From Pyrrhoderma lamaoense (lineage: Eukaryota > Basidiomycota > Agaricomycetes > Hymenochaetales > Hymenochaetaceae), in the NCBI GenBank assembly GCA_002794735.1, contig NBAZ01000016.1, forward strand, positions 124,001 through 188,000: a stretch of DNA of 64,000 nt, in the 5' to 3' direction. A program made the position numbers and the translations under genes. Under the pieces are notes generated by a model that did no database searches, had not been told where the DNA came from, and saw only the letters and a list, made by a program, of their open reading frames with translations. This document shows positions 1 to 12,200 of the stretch, one piece after another (within the stretch, counting starts at the first letter, position 1; each line of letters opens with the position of its first letter).

Positions 1-775
1 ATAATTACATATAAATTTATAATAAAAATAATAAAAATAACAGAGTTGAAATATGTTTTCCCTCCGGCCTTGTATACGTCTCAGCAAACGTTTCATAATA
101 GAGACCAGTGGATTAGTATCATCCATAATATCACTTTAGCTATTCATCCAGTTTCATCACATAGACATTGATCGATGACATATACAAAAGTTCTCATGTT
201 TTGCTGCAAAGATTGATACTCAGACTTAGACTTGAAACACCGTTCAAGACAATTTTATCGGAGCGCAAAAAATCGATGCAATTCAGTATAAAAAGCCAAT
301 AAACTACATATTCCGTCAATAGATAAGAAGAAAAGTCAAGGAAAACTGGTAAAAAAAAACATAAAGATCATATAACACAATGATAGGGGAGATCTGGAAG
401 CGGCCGGATAAAAGGCTGTTTGTACATCTCTTTTACTACACTAAAAAGAGAGGAAGTCGAAAGCTTAAGGAAAACCAAATGTTAAACTTTGTTTGTAACA
501 TCGGTTCAGTCCTTTTTAACTAAGAAGACACTGTTCAAGGATTGAAATAAAGGTAGCCAATTCTTCATAAACAATGATAATCTGGGGCGAGAGGCAAGAA
601 GCAGTTAAAGACGAGACAAGAGGGAGACAAAATGTGACTAAGAAAAGCCCATCATGCCACAACAATGATGATGATACACATATGAAACACAGAATCGACG
701 GGCCTTTCTACGTCAAGGGGGAGATACTGAAAAGAAGAGACAAGCATAGATATTGGACAGAGCTCTTCGCTCTGT
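1..775. other. AT-rich non-coding stretch
   Basis: I see no supported gene here. The sequence is AT-rich with scattered stops in all frames. The only longer open frame (574-801) has no splice context or recognisable domain. The part next to 776 is probably the 3' untranslated region of the minus-strand membrane-protein gene. Confidence 0.5.
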
Positions 776-2076
776 TTAATCAACCTGCCTATCAATGGTA
801 ACCTTGACACCCTTGGTGTTTACGATGTTCACTTGTTCATCACTAGGAACTAAACCTTCCTTTCCCTCATTCATTGAGCTTTTCCCATCTACATCCCAGT
901 CTGGGCGGGACTTGTCAGCGCCCATCTCACCGATCGTATATGTTTGTCCAACAGTGCCTGTACCGATTGTGCTATTGATGTTCACTACATTGGCAGGGCC
1001 AGTTGCGCGTGCACTAAGGACATGAGTCGTTCCACGACTGGTACCAGCGCTTGCGTTTGGAGTCGCAGCTCCAGCAAAGGATCCACCATATGCAAGAGTA
1101 CCACGAACAGAGAGGATGATACGTAAAGTCATCGTGGTTGTCAAAACTGCAGCCATGCTCGTCACAATAGTCTTAATTGAGTCTTTGGTGTCCGTAGGCT
1201 TCGCAATGAACCAGAAGAACATGTTAACCATATTAACGATCCAGATGGCACCGTATAAGTTGAGTCCATCGCGAAGCATGAGCTTCCAGTAAGAAAGAGG
1301 TCTCGCTTTGAGTGTTCTGAAGGAGCGAACGAGTGCAAGGGCGAATGAGGCGGTGTACAAGGCGGTAGGTGCTACCCAGTAGATACCAACCCAGTTGTGC
1401 TTTGGTCCCGCAATACATCCCTGACCCTCGAGAAGTGGTACAGCTAGAAGAGTCACCATGTTAGAGACTAGACAACATGAATCGACTATTAAAACTTACA
1501 TCTATAGAAGCCACAAGCAATAGCCATGCAGACAACCTGGATCGCAAATAGCACTCCCATTCCGGTAAGAACTTGTCGGTTTTTGTCGAAGATGGCATGG
1601 ATACGGATGACATGACATATTGAGCAAGCACACATAAGGATGGCCGTGCAGATAGGCTCAAACAAGAAGAAATGGGAGCATTGCTAAAAATAACGTCGGG
1701 GATCAGAGATGTCAGCGCACCCCATCGCAACGAAGGAACCGTATCTACATACAGACTGCGTGAAGGAAGTATCAAAAAACGCAACCGCTGTTACCAGAAG
1801 GTCCGAGAGGTTTCAATAAGAGTTTTTAGTTAAGAGAGTTAAGTATTACAACTGACCGACAATGACAAATTCTATGGGCATGAAGAAACGCATGAAATGG
1901 AACAATATCTTGAGGACTGGCCACTCAGGGGTCTTCATTAAGCGCCATCCACGAGGAGAGAGCACAAGAGTGTCCCATGCTGCAACAGTGAGAGTACAGA
2001 CGAAGAAGTACTTATGAGCGCTGAGATGAGGAGGAAGGTTGAGGGAGGGTGGGAGAAGACTTGTTATATCAGCCAT
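776..2076 (-). CDS. DUF6533-like seven-helix membrane protein
   Basis: This is a multi-pass membrane protein of the type expanded in Agaricomycetes; its function is unknown. Exon 1 (from ATG 2076) carries the typical opening 'FFVCTLTVAAWDTLVLSP', a first helix followed by a W-D-T-L motif and 'MKTPEWPVLKILFHFMRF'. Three further coding exons follow after short introns: near 1797-1744, about 1687-1505 (residues FFLFEPICTAILMCACSICH, then HAIFDKNRQVLTG), and 1450-776 (GPKHNWVGIYWVAPTALY, later helices, and a Ser/Thr/Gly-rich cytoplasmic-type tail). The loop sequence R-x-H-A-I-F-D-K-N-R resembles the 'RVYALYxRNR' element of this family. Exon joins were chosen by GT/AG sites and frame. The second intron uses a weak GTTGCG donor, so that join is less certain. 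The family assignment rests on pattern recognition, not alignment. Confidence 0.68.
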
Positions 2077-2221
2077 GACCGTTCGTAGACTGACTCTTCA
2101 CAGTCGGAGAATGTTGTTGACGGTGTCGGGCAAGAGTGAATCGGGCCTCCTGACAGATGAAGGTGGTGAGGGGGAGGGGGGTGCTGCGGGGACGAGGGAA
2201 AGAGAGAGAAGTGGGTTATAA

Positions 2222-3804
2222 GGAATAGACACTTGATGGGGATATAGTTCCATCACTCAACACCGGTGAGAACATCACACCGTTTAAGGACCCATGAAAC
2301 CTTGTCCATATCAGGTAATAGACCTGGTCTCAATCCATCCACCGATCTCATTTTCATTTCTAACGGTTACTAGTTCTCTCTCGTCCTCGCGTTGATATAT
2401 GCCTGTCGTTCACATTCGTATATGTCACTACTACCAGCAAATGTGAGGAATTGCCTCAATCGCCCTGAGTCATCTGTTTTTATAAGAACCAAACACTTTG
2501 TATCAACTCTGAATGAGCTCAGGGCCAAAATGAGATTTAGCTTTAGACATGCGTAAAGATCGACTGTTCATTTCTCATCATCTCCGCTATTTTCGAACAG
2601 AACGTCCTTTATCTACTCACCACTCGACTTAACTCCTCTTGCCCTAGTGCCTGGCTAGCTAATTTGTTAGCAATATCTTTATTTCCAAATTCGGTCTGAT
2701 ATCCGTTTTCAACACTCACTCCTAATATGGGGGACCTTAATATTGTGTTTACCCAGAGTTACTTTCTATCTTCAGCACAGCCTGATGATCACAGAGAACA
2801 GAAGCTATCCCTTGGCAGCGAACAAAGAATCTCATCATGTCATCATGGGACACAAACCTAAAGAAAATTGTCAACCTCCTGGTTAACTCACTGCAATCTG
2901 TCCCACTTCCATCTTTCCCATCAATTTTGTATATCAATTTTCTCTTCGATCAATCTAGGTGGCAAAACCGGCGTTCGATAATGACACAGTCCCGCTTTGG
3001 ATAAGCCATTAGCCAATTCAGATGAAAAGACAGATGAGGTACTATGTCCCGCTAGCACTCGTTCTAAACAGACTCCAGTTCCTGAAGATTGGTTTAACGA
3101 ATGCTACTCTGAACCAATGTTCGTAAACCGCATCATCGGCATTTTAACGGACTTCTTACAAATTCATTGATGTGCGACTTGCCTATTACGACCGATCCGG
3201 ATCCATTCTGACACAGGGCACATTGTTGTTTGGTGAACCAAAAATACTTCCGTGATCTTGGTTCATCGCTGGCCGTCTATTTGTGGGACCGGGCACTTAA
3301 TCAATATCTATTAACAATATTATTGTGTGTTTTGTAGATACATATGAATGACATCAGGGGATCAAAATGATGAAAGACCAATTATCAGAATCAGCACAGC
3401 TTACTAGATTACATCTGTCAGTTCATCGATTTCGCTCATCACTTCTGTTTGTTTTTTTCTGCTACAATGTTTTTGGAAACGGTTTATCTGCGTAATCTAA
3501 GCGTTACTTGCAACAATCATCAACGTCTACCAACCACACCTTATTCTTTTAGCTTCCGATTAGAGCAGTAACCCGGTCACACCTCATATCAATCGATTTC
3601 TCGAAGATATACCTTCACAACAATCAGCAGGGGTTCCTAAGCGGATCCTGATTGGTTCTGTTCATATCATATGAATAATCTCGGCTGAGAGACAGTGTAC
3701 TCGTATCTACCTTGCTATCTCCTTTGTTTCTTACTCCTCGGTGTTCTTGTCAAAAGTACTGAGATTGCGACGGGGAATACTATACTTGATATCCCCATAT
3801 GGGG
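2222..3804. other. Intergenic region before the inverted-repeat arm
   Basis: No gene can be supported in this 1.6-kb stretch. Next to 2076 it holds the upstream region of the membrane-protein gene, with a purine-rich patch around 2155-2215. The open frame at 2749-2937 (minus) has no homology I recognise and no splice partners. Confidence 0.45.
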
Positions 3805-4167
3805 AACGAATATAAATGGGCTGTAAGCCAGAGCCTTAATTCACGACTCATGTGTCCCGTCCACAATCGTGTTGGACATTTTCTATTACACAACCAGAAA
3901 GAGAATACAGTGCCTTACAGTAATACGGATCTCAGGTAAACAATCGCTTATCACAATCCAAATCTAGTTATCATCCTCGACTGAACTATGATCCTAGTAT
4001 ATGAACCTCAGATACGTTGAATAAAAGATTGTATTTAACTTAGAATATAGGAAGAAATTGGGTACATGACGTCGTACGCTGCTACTAATGATTATTGTGT
4101 TCAAGATATCACCGAGACTCTTGGATCCCATTCAGTATCCCAAATTCGTGAATTAACTGAATTGAAT

Positions 4168-4386
4168 TTAGCTTGAACCACTCTTTGGCGTCTTTGGTCC
4201 ACCCTGTTTTTTAGTAGTTACGTTCTTCATCCCAACAGAAGTTGACACTCGAACAACTGATCCTGCCGCTCTGAGCCTCCCGGAATAGCTCAAATTATTG
4301 TCGCCAGAAGTAGATTTCTGAGCATTATTGCCGGTGGAAGAGGTAGAGTTAGAGTTAGAGTTATTCTTCGATGTGTTTGATTGCAT
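4168..4386 (-). CDS. Small Ser/Asn-rich protein, cassette A, left copy (72 aa)
   Basis: This 72-residue protein is not one I recognise. It begins with a Ser/Asn-rich stretch encoded partly by a 6-bp repeat (Asn-Ser units), then has a central motif S-Y-S-G-R-L, A-A-G-S-V-V-R-V and a basic C-terminus ending K-S-G-S-S. There is no signal peptide, no membrane segment and no Cys. It is probably a real gene. The right-arm copy at 26323-26547 differs in coding sequence only by two synonymous changes and one 6-bp repeat unit, a TATATATA box lies about 60 bp before the ATG, and the B cassette encodes a related peptide from the same promoter type. The function is unknown. A short non-coding transcript remains possible, but the synonymous-only differences argue for coding. 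Confidence 0.6.
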   Translation of the reverse strand: MQSNTSKNNSNSNSTSSTGNNAQKSTSGDNNLSYSGRLRAAGSVVRVSTSVGMKNVTTKKQGGPKTPKSGSS

Positions 4387-4444
4387 TTCTGTATATGGAG
4401 TGAGTTGTTTGTTTTGATGGGGCTTTCATGCCTTCGATGTGCGG

Positions 4445-4452
4445 TATATATA
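4445..4452 (-). promoter_or_regulatory. TATA box of left cassette A
   Basis: TATATATA on the minus strand lies about 60 bp before the ATG at 4386. Between it and the ATG is a block shared with the B cassettes: 'CATCGAAGGC', then 'CCCATCAAAACAAA' and 'ACTCAC'. Confidence 0.6.
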
Positions 4453-5797
4453 GCTAAAAAAGACATTGTCCGTGACCGGACATGTCTGTATAGTTACGTA
4501 GTATTCGTAGGGTATAAGCTAAGGTGTTTGCCAAGCAGTCGATACGCATCATGGTATTGTGGACAATGTGCACATATGTCCGATGGTTTACCATCTGCTA
4601 AAAATGGGCTGCTACTTTGCAAGATGTTTAATTGGTTCCACATTCCTAAACGGAAACGCTAGAATGCTTATTTTGTTATATTGTAATACTTCCCTTCTTT
4701 CCGCATGCATAACACGGTGCTTCTTTTTACAATTGCCATTTACATGCAATCAATCTATTTGATATCAAAGTCAGTTTACGGAGGTGAACACATCAATAGA
4801 AATTGTGTGTATCCAATCAGTCAAATCATCTCGATAAGTACGATAGTTCTGGGTCATCAGCTCCACCAACTATCTCAGCAATAAGCTCTATATACTATCA
4901 GTGGTGATACTAATGTATAAAGGTAGCTGTATTCTCTAGTATCATGCATGATTGATTGCTCTATGATTTCTATACTAGTAAATTAGTAAGTAATTAACAA
5001 AGTAATTTCATGATTTTTGCAGAATATAGTATACGCATACTAGAAAAGGGAAACGAAAGCATAGATAGCTTACCCTTCTTGTACGCATACATAATATGCT
5101 GAATCACCTAAAATGGAGGATATGCAAAGTAGTGGTCATGCCGTAATATCTCTCACTATTATACATCCGCTATCAGAACTTGCAACCTGATGACTCAATC
5201 TCTCTCGATATTCGAGGCTGTGTCACTTCTATCACATGCTCTTGATTAAGGGGAAAGATCAGATTCGCTGATTTCACACTCAGTCGAGCTGGGTTGTGCT
5301 TGGGATGTGTCATTCTTGCGTGTTTCGAGTACTCAATGTTGACATTGATTAGAGATAAGACGAGATCGAGAGTCGCTGTGAATGATAATCAGAATTCCGA
5401 TTTAATGGTAAGTAAAACTTCATCAAGCTGACCTCGACTCTCCCAAAATGCTTCCATTCCTGTATCGGAACCAAAGGTGGATGTATTATATTTCTATCTG
5501 CTTAAGTAACAGTAACTTACAGGGATATTGACAGTAGATACAGATACATATGTCCATCTCAGTCCGTTCCTATCTATTCTCCTCGACTGAGCTGTGATAC
5601 CCTTAGAGAAAGAGTTTACTCATTTCAAGATAGAGGAAGTATCTAGGTACATGAGATTCATAGTCTAGAATGTGGTAATCGTAAAGTAGATATCACGAAT
5701 TCTCTTGGAACATACTCAAAGATCCAAGTTCATCAGTATATCGAATGTACCTAGCTTTGATTCTTTCTTTTCTAACGTCTTTTGCACCTTAATTGTC

Positions 5798-5965
5798 TTA
5801 CCGGAAGCTCCTTTCTCCAACAGGAGATGGCAATCTGGCCACTTCCCCTACCACTATGAACTTCCCATTTGCACTCCAAGGTTTGTCGTCAAATGGAGAT
5901 CTCGTGTTGGAGATAGTGATAGAGGTAGAGGTGGAAGCATACTTTGAAGTTGAGCTTGGTGGCAT
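5798..5965 (-). CDS. Small Ser/Thr-rich protein, cassette B, left copy (55 aa)
   Basis: A 55-codon frame too short for common ORF cut-offs. It starts M-P-P-S-S-T-S-K, continues with Ser/Thr repeats, and ends with a segment that lines up with the A protein: S-A-N-G-K-F, V-V-G-E-V-A-R-L, P-S-P-V-G-E-R. The shared pattern is S-x-x-G-[KR]-[FL]-x(3)-G-x-V-x-R-[LV]-x-[ST]-x-V-G. It has the same promoter layout as cassette A (TATATATA at 6023-6030, then the shared CATCGAAGGC and CATCAAAACAAA blocks). The overlapping plus-strand frames at 5705-5981 are shadows of this region. Homology to A is seen directly; that it is translated is inferred. Confidence 0.45.
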   Translation of the reverse strand: MPPSSTSKYASTSTSITISNTRSPFDDKPWSANGKFIVVGEVARLPSPVGERSFR

Positions 5966-6022
5966 TTATGTACCTGTGTGAGTTATTTGTTTTGATGGGA
6001 CTTCGAAGCCTTCGATGGGTGG

Positions 6023-6030
6023 TATATATA
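6023..6030 (-). promoter_or_regulatory. TATA box of left cassette B
   Basis: TATATATA on the minus strand, about 58 bp before the ATG at 5965, in the same arrangement as in cassette A. Confidence 0.5.
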
Positions 6031-6385
6031 ACTAATGGTACATTGTTCGTAGCCTAATATATCCATAGGACTGTGTGTTACACATAGGGTTCAATTGAAA
6101 TTTGTTTTTCAATAAGACTAATACATATGTTAAAAAAAAGAGGAGGATACGCAAAGTGTCTTGTTACTTGTAATATGATATATTTTGCTAGCAAGCGGGT
6201 GCAATATATTCTTGTGCAGAAGGGTAGAATGCCTGGTTAACTATACTGAGATATAATGAAGTTTCTGAAATGTATAACATCAATAAACATGATAAAACTA
6301 ATTACAATGGTCACATATTTCCAATTGTATGTAAAGCATCTATTTGACGACCATTTCAGTTTCATTGATCCTGAACGTATCTTAA

Positions 6386-7124
6386 TCTCTCAGTCATCTA
6401 AGTTTTTATCAAATTTTGATGAGTACTATGGTGCCAACATCGTGACTAGCATCCGGTAGTGAGCTGAACATCTCCCATGATAATATTGCAATCGTCTGAA
6501 TGTAGCTATACTGATAAGCTCTGAAGTTTGTCATTGTATGCGCTTCATTCGCAACATTGTAGAAGGATTCATTTTCTTCAGATTGTGCAATTAAAATTCT
6601 GTTATACAGTCGCTAACCAAAAGGGACACTCAAGTAGTCGATGAGTATCTCACAAAACCCTCTCAGCTTATGGTTTACGTAAGGTAGATTTACTCTGTTT
6701 ATCTTATAATATTGGTGTGTTCACGCTCTCTGTAACACCTTGAAGAGATGATTGACTACGAATGACCAAAGCATATAAGTATTTGTATACAATTGAACTA
6801 ATTTTTACAACATGCAAGAGTAATGTTAGTGGTAGATACAACAAAGGTAGTGGTGGTAGTAAGCAAATGAAGAAAGAATGACATGAATCTGTTAATGAGA
6901 TACACTAGAATGGGGTAAGGGATATAACAATCCCTTGGGTTGGAAGAGTAGTCTTGAGAGTGTTTTGGTATATCCATACATACAGAGCCGACTTGAACTA
7001 ATAAACATATGCGAAGATGAGGAAGGGGGGAGGAGAGAAACAGTATATGGTTACAGTTTGTTTGGTTTGCTATCTGAATATGAAAAAAGAGGGTAGTTAT
7101 TCGTAATACAATTCCCAGGTGCCA
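6386..7124. other. Non-coding spacer beyond the left arm
   Basis: Past about 6385 the similarity to the right arm fades. No gene is seen. The part next to 7125 is probably the 3' untranslated region of the F-box gene. Confidence 0.4.
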
Positions 7125-8852
7125 CTATTCCTCTGCTCCAGGTGCATAACTGAGGATACTATTGTCAGGGAAAACCGTTTGTAGTTCGTGATGGTGGAAT
7201 GATGTGACCCCGACACATTCCATTATACCTAATTCTTCAAACTGTGCTATTCTTCCATGAGCAGCGGCAGCGATCCTTGAGGCAACCATACGCATCAAAG
7301 CAGCACCGGAAACTTTCTGGCATTTTGTTAGCTTCAGGCGAGTCAACTTTGGAAGTACAGGATGAGATGGTAAGGCTCCAGTGCTGATATCGACATCTAC
7401 CGCAAGCGCACGAACTACATTATCTGACATGTCTGAAGCAACAATGTAAAACTTTTCGAGGTTCGTAAGGCGGCTGAATAACCACTTGAAGTCTTTAGTA
7501 CGAAGATCTGCATAGTCCATGATTAATTCACGTAGGACAGGCTCAGTATTCTCGCCTTTACGGGGTGCGAAAAGCCTTCGAAGGCCCATTCCAGTGGCGT
7601 GATCTGTCCACGGTGATCGCGAGAAATCATGAGCCTCATCATCACTATCTCCAGGTTCGCCCGGAAGGGGATGGTCGTATGTTTGACTATTATTGATATG
7701 TACAATAACGAGACTTTCGAGACATGGAGCGTATAGATGCGAAAGGACGCAGCGAGAAGAGCAGATTCCACGGATGCTCATACGCTTTAGGTACGGTAAT
7801 TCTACGGATCTTATAAGGTGGCAATCTTCTCGATATTCAGGATCATGAACATGAAAGAGTTCATTAAAATTAGCCATTTCTATGGATTCCAGAGCTGGGA
7901 AGGCAGACAAGAAAGGGACGACTTGATGCATCGGGAAATCGCATTCTGTGCTGCTATTCATGAGGATGAGAGTGGTGACAGTATTGAAGGGCTTGAGAAT
8001 GTCAGGAGACGGAAGCCGTCGGACACCTAGCACATAAGCTTCCTTCAAGTACTCACCCTCCTTCCTACTCTTCGCGAAGTCTTTTGATACAGGATAATCA
8101 CGGCCGCCCCACCATGTTCTCGAACTAGGAGGTTGGGGGGGATTAATAAGCAAGTCACCTTTCTCCAGTGAGCGCTTCGGCGTCAGTGTTACTAGCAACG
8201 TTTCAAGGCACGCCTTTTCGTTGTCTTTTGAAAGCAAGAAGCGCATGCGTGAGTATAGATACGACACCGTGTTCCATCGGTCCAAAGAGGGTACAATATA
8301 GGACAGTAATGGAAGGATCGAGTCCCTGTACTGCGTATCAAGCTCAACATCGACTGGAAGCTCACTAGGCTCAAGACTCGGAACAGAGCTGGAGGCTCTG
8401 CGGGACTCCCACAGCTCAGTCTTTGCTCGTAAATGTTTAGCATTGAAGTTTCTATCGCTCAGCTTGAGCCGGGACCATAGTACGGGTAGATCAAGTACGA
8501 TTTCTCGCCATTGTTGGCACACCCCGGCAAGAATTGGGGGAACATCTGGGTCATCGTCGATGCAGAACGAGAAAACGAGAATGAGAAGCTCCATAGGTAG
8601 AAGATTGAGTAATGAATCAGTGGAAGAGATGGGGGTCGATATGAGTGGTCCCGGCGATGCCGGCGGTGACGGGAAGGACGGATCTGGTGATGAAAGCATT
8701 GAGAAATGGTGATTGGAATTATCCATATCGTCATAGACTTTGTCAATCAGATTAGCTTTGCAGCCATAATTATCGAAGACGGTTGCCGTATGTTGAACGT
8801 TGACCTCCATGATGGGATGAGGCGGGAAGGATTGACCAAGACTGAGTCGCAT
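7125..8852 (-). CDS. F-box protein with LRR-like C-terminal region
   Basis: An intronless 575-codon frame. After a Ser/Pro-rich N-terminus there is a typical F-box at about residues 84-130: 'LLPMELLILVFSFCIDDD', then 'GVCQQWREIVLDLPVLWSRL'. F-box proteins bind Skp1 and bring substrates to SCF ubiquitin ligases. The remainder contains leucine-rich segments (LPYLKRMSIRGICSSR, LTRLKLTKCQKVSG, FEELGIMECVGV) that fit the irregular LRR fold common in Agaricomycete F-box proteins. The start at 8852 gives the longest frame. An internal Met at residue 15 (MEVNVQHT) or residue 43 could be the true start. No substrate can be inferred. Confidence 0.8.
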   Translation of the reverse strand: MRLSLGQSFPPHPIMEVNVQHTATVFDNYGCKANLIDKVYDDMDNSNHHFSMLSSPDPSFPSPPASPGPLISTPISSTDSLLNLLPMELLILVFSFCIDDDPDVPPILAGVCQQWREIVLDLPVLWSRLKLSDRNFNAKHLRAKTELWESRRASSSVPSLEPSELPVDVELDTQYRDSILPLLSYIVPSLDRWNTVSYLYSRMRFLLSKDNEKACLETLLVTLTPKRSLEKGDLLINPPQPPSSRTWWGGRDYPVSKDFAKSRKEGEYLKEAYVLGVRRLPSPDILKPFNTVTTLILMNSSTECDFPMHQVVPFLSAFPALESIEMANFNELFHVHDPEYREDCHLIRSVELPYLKRMSIRGICSSRCVLSHLYAPCLESLVIVHINNSQTYDHPLPGEPGDSDDEAHDFSRSPWTDHATGMGLRRLFAPRKGENTEPVLRELIMDYADLRTKDFKWLFSRLTNLEKFYIVASDMSDNVVRALAVDVDISTGALPSHPVLPKLTRLKLTKCQKVSGAALMRMVASRIAAAAHGRIAQFEELGIMECVGVTSFHHHELQTVFPDNSILSYAPGAEE

Positions 8853-9211
8853 TATAGCGTTAGCGAATTAGCAAGCGTCTCACAGGAACCACACAAGTCC
8901 GATGCAATTTCATAACATTTCTTTGCTCTATATGTACAAAATCCAAAACAAGGCTTTCTAAAAGGAACCACGAAATTTCCTCATCAGATTCCATTTTCTC
9001 TAGAAGATTACAGATATTGAAGTTTTATTTGAAACAGAGTACCATACTTATACAATCAGGACAAAGGAAGAAAACTGTGAATGCATAGAACAAACTGAGT
9101 AAAAAAAAATTACAGATTACAGCAACGATGCCAAGCGAGAGTACAAACCATGAATGGAAGAAAAAAGGAAGAAAACAAACAAGTATAGCGCATAGCTGTA
9201 AATGAATTCGC

Positions 9212-12200
9212 TTAACCTGAACACATCAAGCATGCCTCCTTGTTCTCAAGAGAGCACATCAGCTTTTCCTCAGCAAGTTTTCGATCACGCTGACGTTGCA
9301 GAGCTGCAGCGTATTCAGGATCTATACTACTACTACTACCACTGCTTCCTTCAGCAACCTTTGCATCAAGCGAGAGTGGTTCAACTTCTTCCGCCTTTGC
9401 TGGCTGCGGAGATGGTGATGCATAGTGAGAATGAGTTGGAGAAGCCGGAGGCTCCGAAGTACGGCCATTCGGCTCTTCGGTACGTGAAATTGGTGCCGTC
9501 ATTGGTACCGCTGATGCTATCGGAGTGATTTTTGTCGAACTAGCAGCACTCTGTTTTGTAGCGGCTTTGGCGGCTGCACTATCAACAGTGAACTGGATAG
9601 CTTGCGAAGCTGGGCGAGTACGTAAGTAGTACATGCCCGTTTTCAATCCCTTCTTCCATCCATAGAAATGCATACTTGTGAGTTGTCCAGTGGTTGGAGC
9701 CTGTAAATGTATATTTAGACTTTGACTCTGGCAGATGAATGCACCTCGGTCGGCGGCCATATCAAGTATCTTTTTCTGGGAAATCTCCCATACTGTTTTA
9801 TAGATGGCCTTTACGTCATCTGGATGCTGGGGATATTTTGGATTGAGCCATTGTGGGCGATTATCAGATTACGCATCTGTTCGTCCCAGAGGCCTCTATC
9901 AACAAGCTCGCGAAGTAGCCATGGGCAGACAACTTGGAACTCTCCAGAGAGCACACGACGAGTATAAATGTTACTTGTGTAGGGTTCGAAACATTCATTA
10001 TTTCCTAAAATCTGACTCGTAGATGCTGTCGGCATAGGTGCAACAAGAAGCGAGTTACGAAGACCAGTCTTAGCGATTTTTGCCTTTAGGGAAGCCCAGT
10101 CCCAAAGATCACTAGGTACTACACCCCACAGATCGTACTGCAATTTTCCTTGTTCTGCAGGACTGCCCTTCCATGTCGAGTATGGTCCATCAACAGCAGC
10201 TATATCACTACTAGCATCGAGGGCCGCATGGTAGATCGTTTCAAATATTTTGACGTTAAGATCGCGAGCCTCGGGTGAATCAAATGGCATACGAAGAGCC
10301 ATAAAGGTGTCTGCAAGACCCTGGACACCAATTCCAATTGGGCGGTGCCTCAAATTTGAGTTACGGGCCTCAGGAACTGGGTAATAGTTGACATCGATGA
10401 TCCGGTTAAGGTTGAAGGCAACTACCTTAGCTACATCATGAAGCTTTTGAAAGTCGTATTTGTTGTCACGGAGAAATGAAGGGAGGGCGAGGGAGGCAAG
10501 ATTACAGACGGCGGTCTCATCTGGAGAAGAGTACTCGAAAATCTCAGTGCACAAGTTTGACGACTTAATTGTACCAAGATTTTGTTGATTTGTTTTACCT
10601 AGTTACAAATATATTAGAATCATATTTGGTGATAAGAACAAAAAACAAAACCTACGGTTCGCGGCATCCTTATAGCACATGAAAGGGTTTCCTGTCTCAA
10701 CCTGAGCTTCGAGGATAGCATACCATAGTTTCTGAGCTTTGATAGTCTTTCTTGCACGGCCCTCTTTCTCATACTTCTGGAACAACTCTTCGAATTCGTC
10801 ACCCCAGACTTCATGAAGCCCAGGTGCTTCATTGGGCAGAACAATGGCCATTCGCCATCAGCCTCTACACGTTTCATGCTAAATCGAGGTCAGAGAGATC
10901 AACTTCAATAAGCCACAGCTACTTACAAGAGGTCTGGGATCCATAATGCATAGAATAGATCACGAGCACGAACTTCTTCCTTTCCGTGGTTTTTACGCAA
11001 ATCAAGGAACTCGAATATATCGGCATGCCAAGGCTCAATGTAAATTGCAAACGCCCCGGGACGTTTGTTACCACCCTGGTCAACATAACGAGCTGTCGCA
11101 TCGTATGCTCGTAGCATAGGAACAATGCCATTTGAATATCCGTTCGTACCGGCGATATATGATCTAGTCTAGAATTAGGCGAGCATATATCACCAAGTTA
11201 TTTGACATACCCAGTGGCCCTAATACAGTGGATATTCAATCCGATCCCTCCAGCGGTCTTACTAATCATAGCACACTGTTTGAGTGTGTCGTAGATACCT
11301 TCAATGCTATCATCCTTCATACAAACCAAAAAGCATGAGCTAAGCTGAGGGTGGGGAGTACCGGCATTGAATAGAGTTGGGCTTGCGTGGGTGAAATACC
11401 GTTGTGACATTAGATTATAGGTCTCAATAGCACGTTCAATGTCCTTTCGGTGAATACCAACAGCAACACGCATGAGCATATGCTGAGGTCGCTCAGCGAT
11501 CTTTCCATTGATTTTGAGTAGGTAGGAACGCTCGAGCGTCTTGAAGCCGAAATATTGGTAATGGAAGTCACGTTCATATACGATTGCAGAGTCTAGGAGC
11601 TCTGCATTGTCGCGAACGATTTCATAAATTTCCTGTGAAATCATACTAGCCGATTTTCCTGTCTTGGGATTTACTGATGTAGAGTTAGTAACCGCCGGAT
11701 GAAGTTGTAGCTTGTACATACCATAGTGGTACAAATCACTGATGACCTGAGAAAATTTCTTTTTAGTTTCCTTGTGGAGATTGGAAATCGCGATGCGAGC
11801 AGCAAGAATTGCATAATCAGGATGTTTTGTCGTGAGATAAGCAGCAGTTTCTGCGGCCAGGTTCTGATCAAGGAACCATCAGACTGTAGTAAAACTCAAT
11901 GATAAAAATATGCATACATCAAGCTCCACGGTAGTCACACCCTGGTATACACCAGCGACGACCTTCTTCGTAATCCTAGTAGAGTTTAGTATACCGTAGC
12001 CAATGAGAGCAGAGATACACTTACTCAATAGGGTCTACATGCTTGGGATCGAGTCCGAAGCATAGCTTACCAATACGGGCGGTAATCTATAGTGATGCAA
12101 AACGTGAATACCTTGCAGATTATGAGGGTGAGCTGAAACACAAACCTTATCAAAAGCAACGCGCTCTTTGCGCCTAATAACAAAAGCAGAATCAGTATCG

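Larger units (their letters stand above)
3805..6385. repeat. Left arm of a ~2.5-kb inverted duplication (two small-gene cassettes)
   Basis: This segment is present again in opposite orientation at about 24400-26925. The match runs nearly end to end: the sequence around 3890-3990 is the reverse complement of 26720-26820, and 6240-6360 is the reverse complement of about 24415-24535. Identity is highest over the A cassette (4168-4740) and lower elsewhere, with small indels; for example, about 27 bp near 5245 is absent from the right arm. Each arm contains two cassettes of about 0.9 kb, A (about 3880-4785) and B (about 5480-6385). They resemble each other across promoter, coding and downstream sequence, so a tandem duplication came before the inverted one. 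No transposase, terminal repeats or target-site duplications are visible. Arm ends are estimates by eye. Confidence 0.85.

Noticed and set aside
4381..4762. Plus-strand frames of 93 and 67 codons, repeated on the minus strand at 25947-26328
   Set aside because: They are duplicated only because they lie in the conserved promoter of the A cassette, antisense to the small gene; they have no start context or domain.
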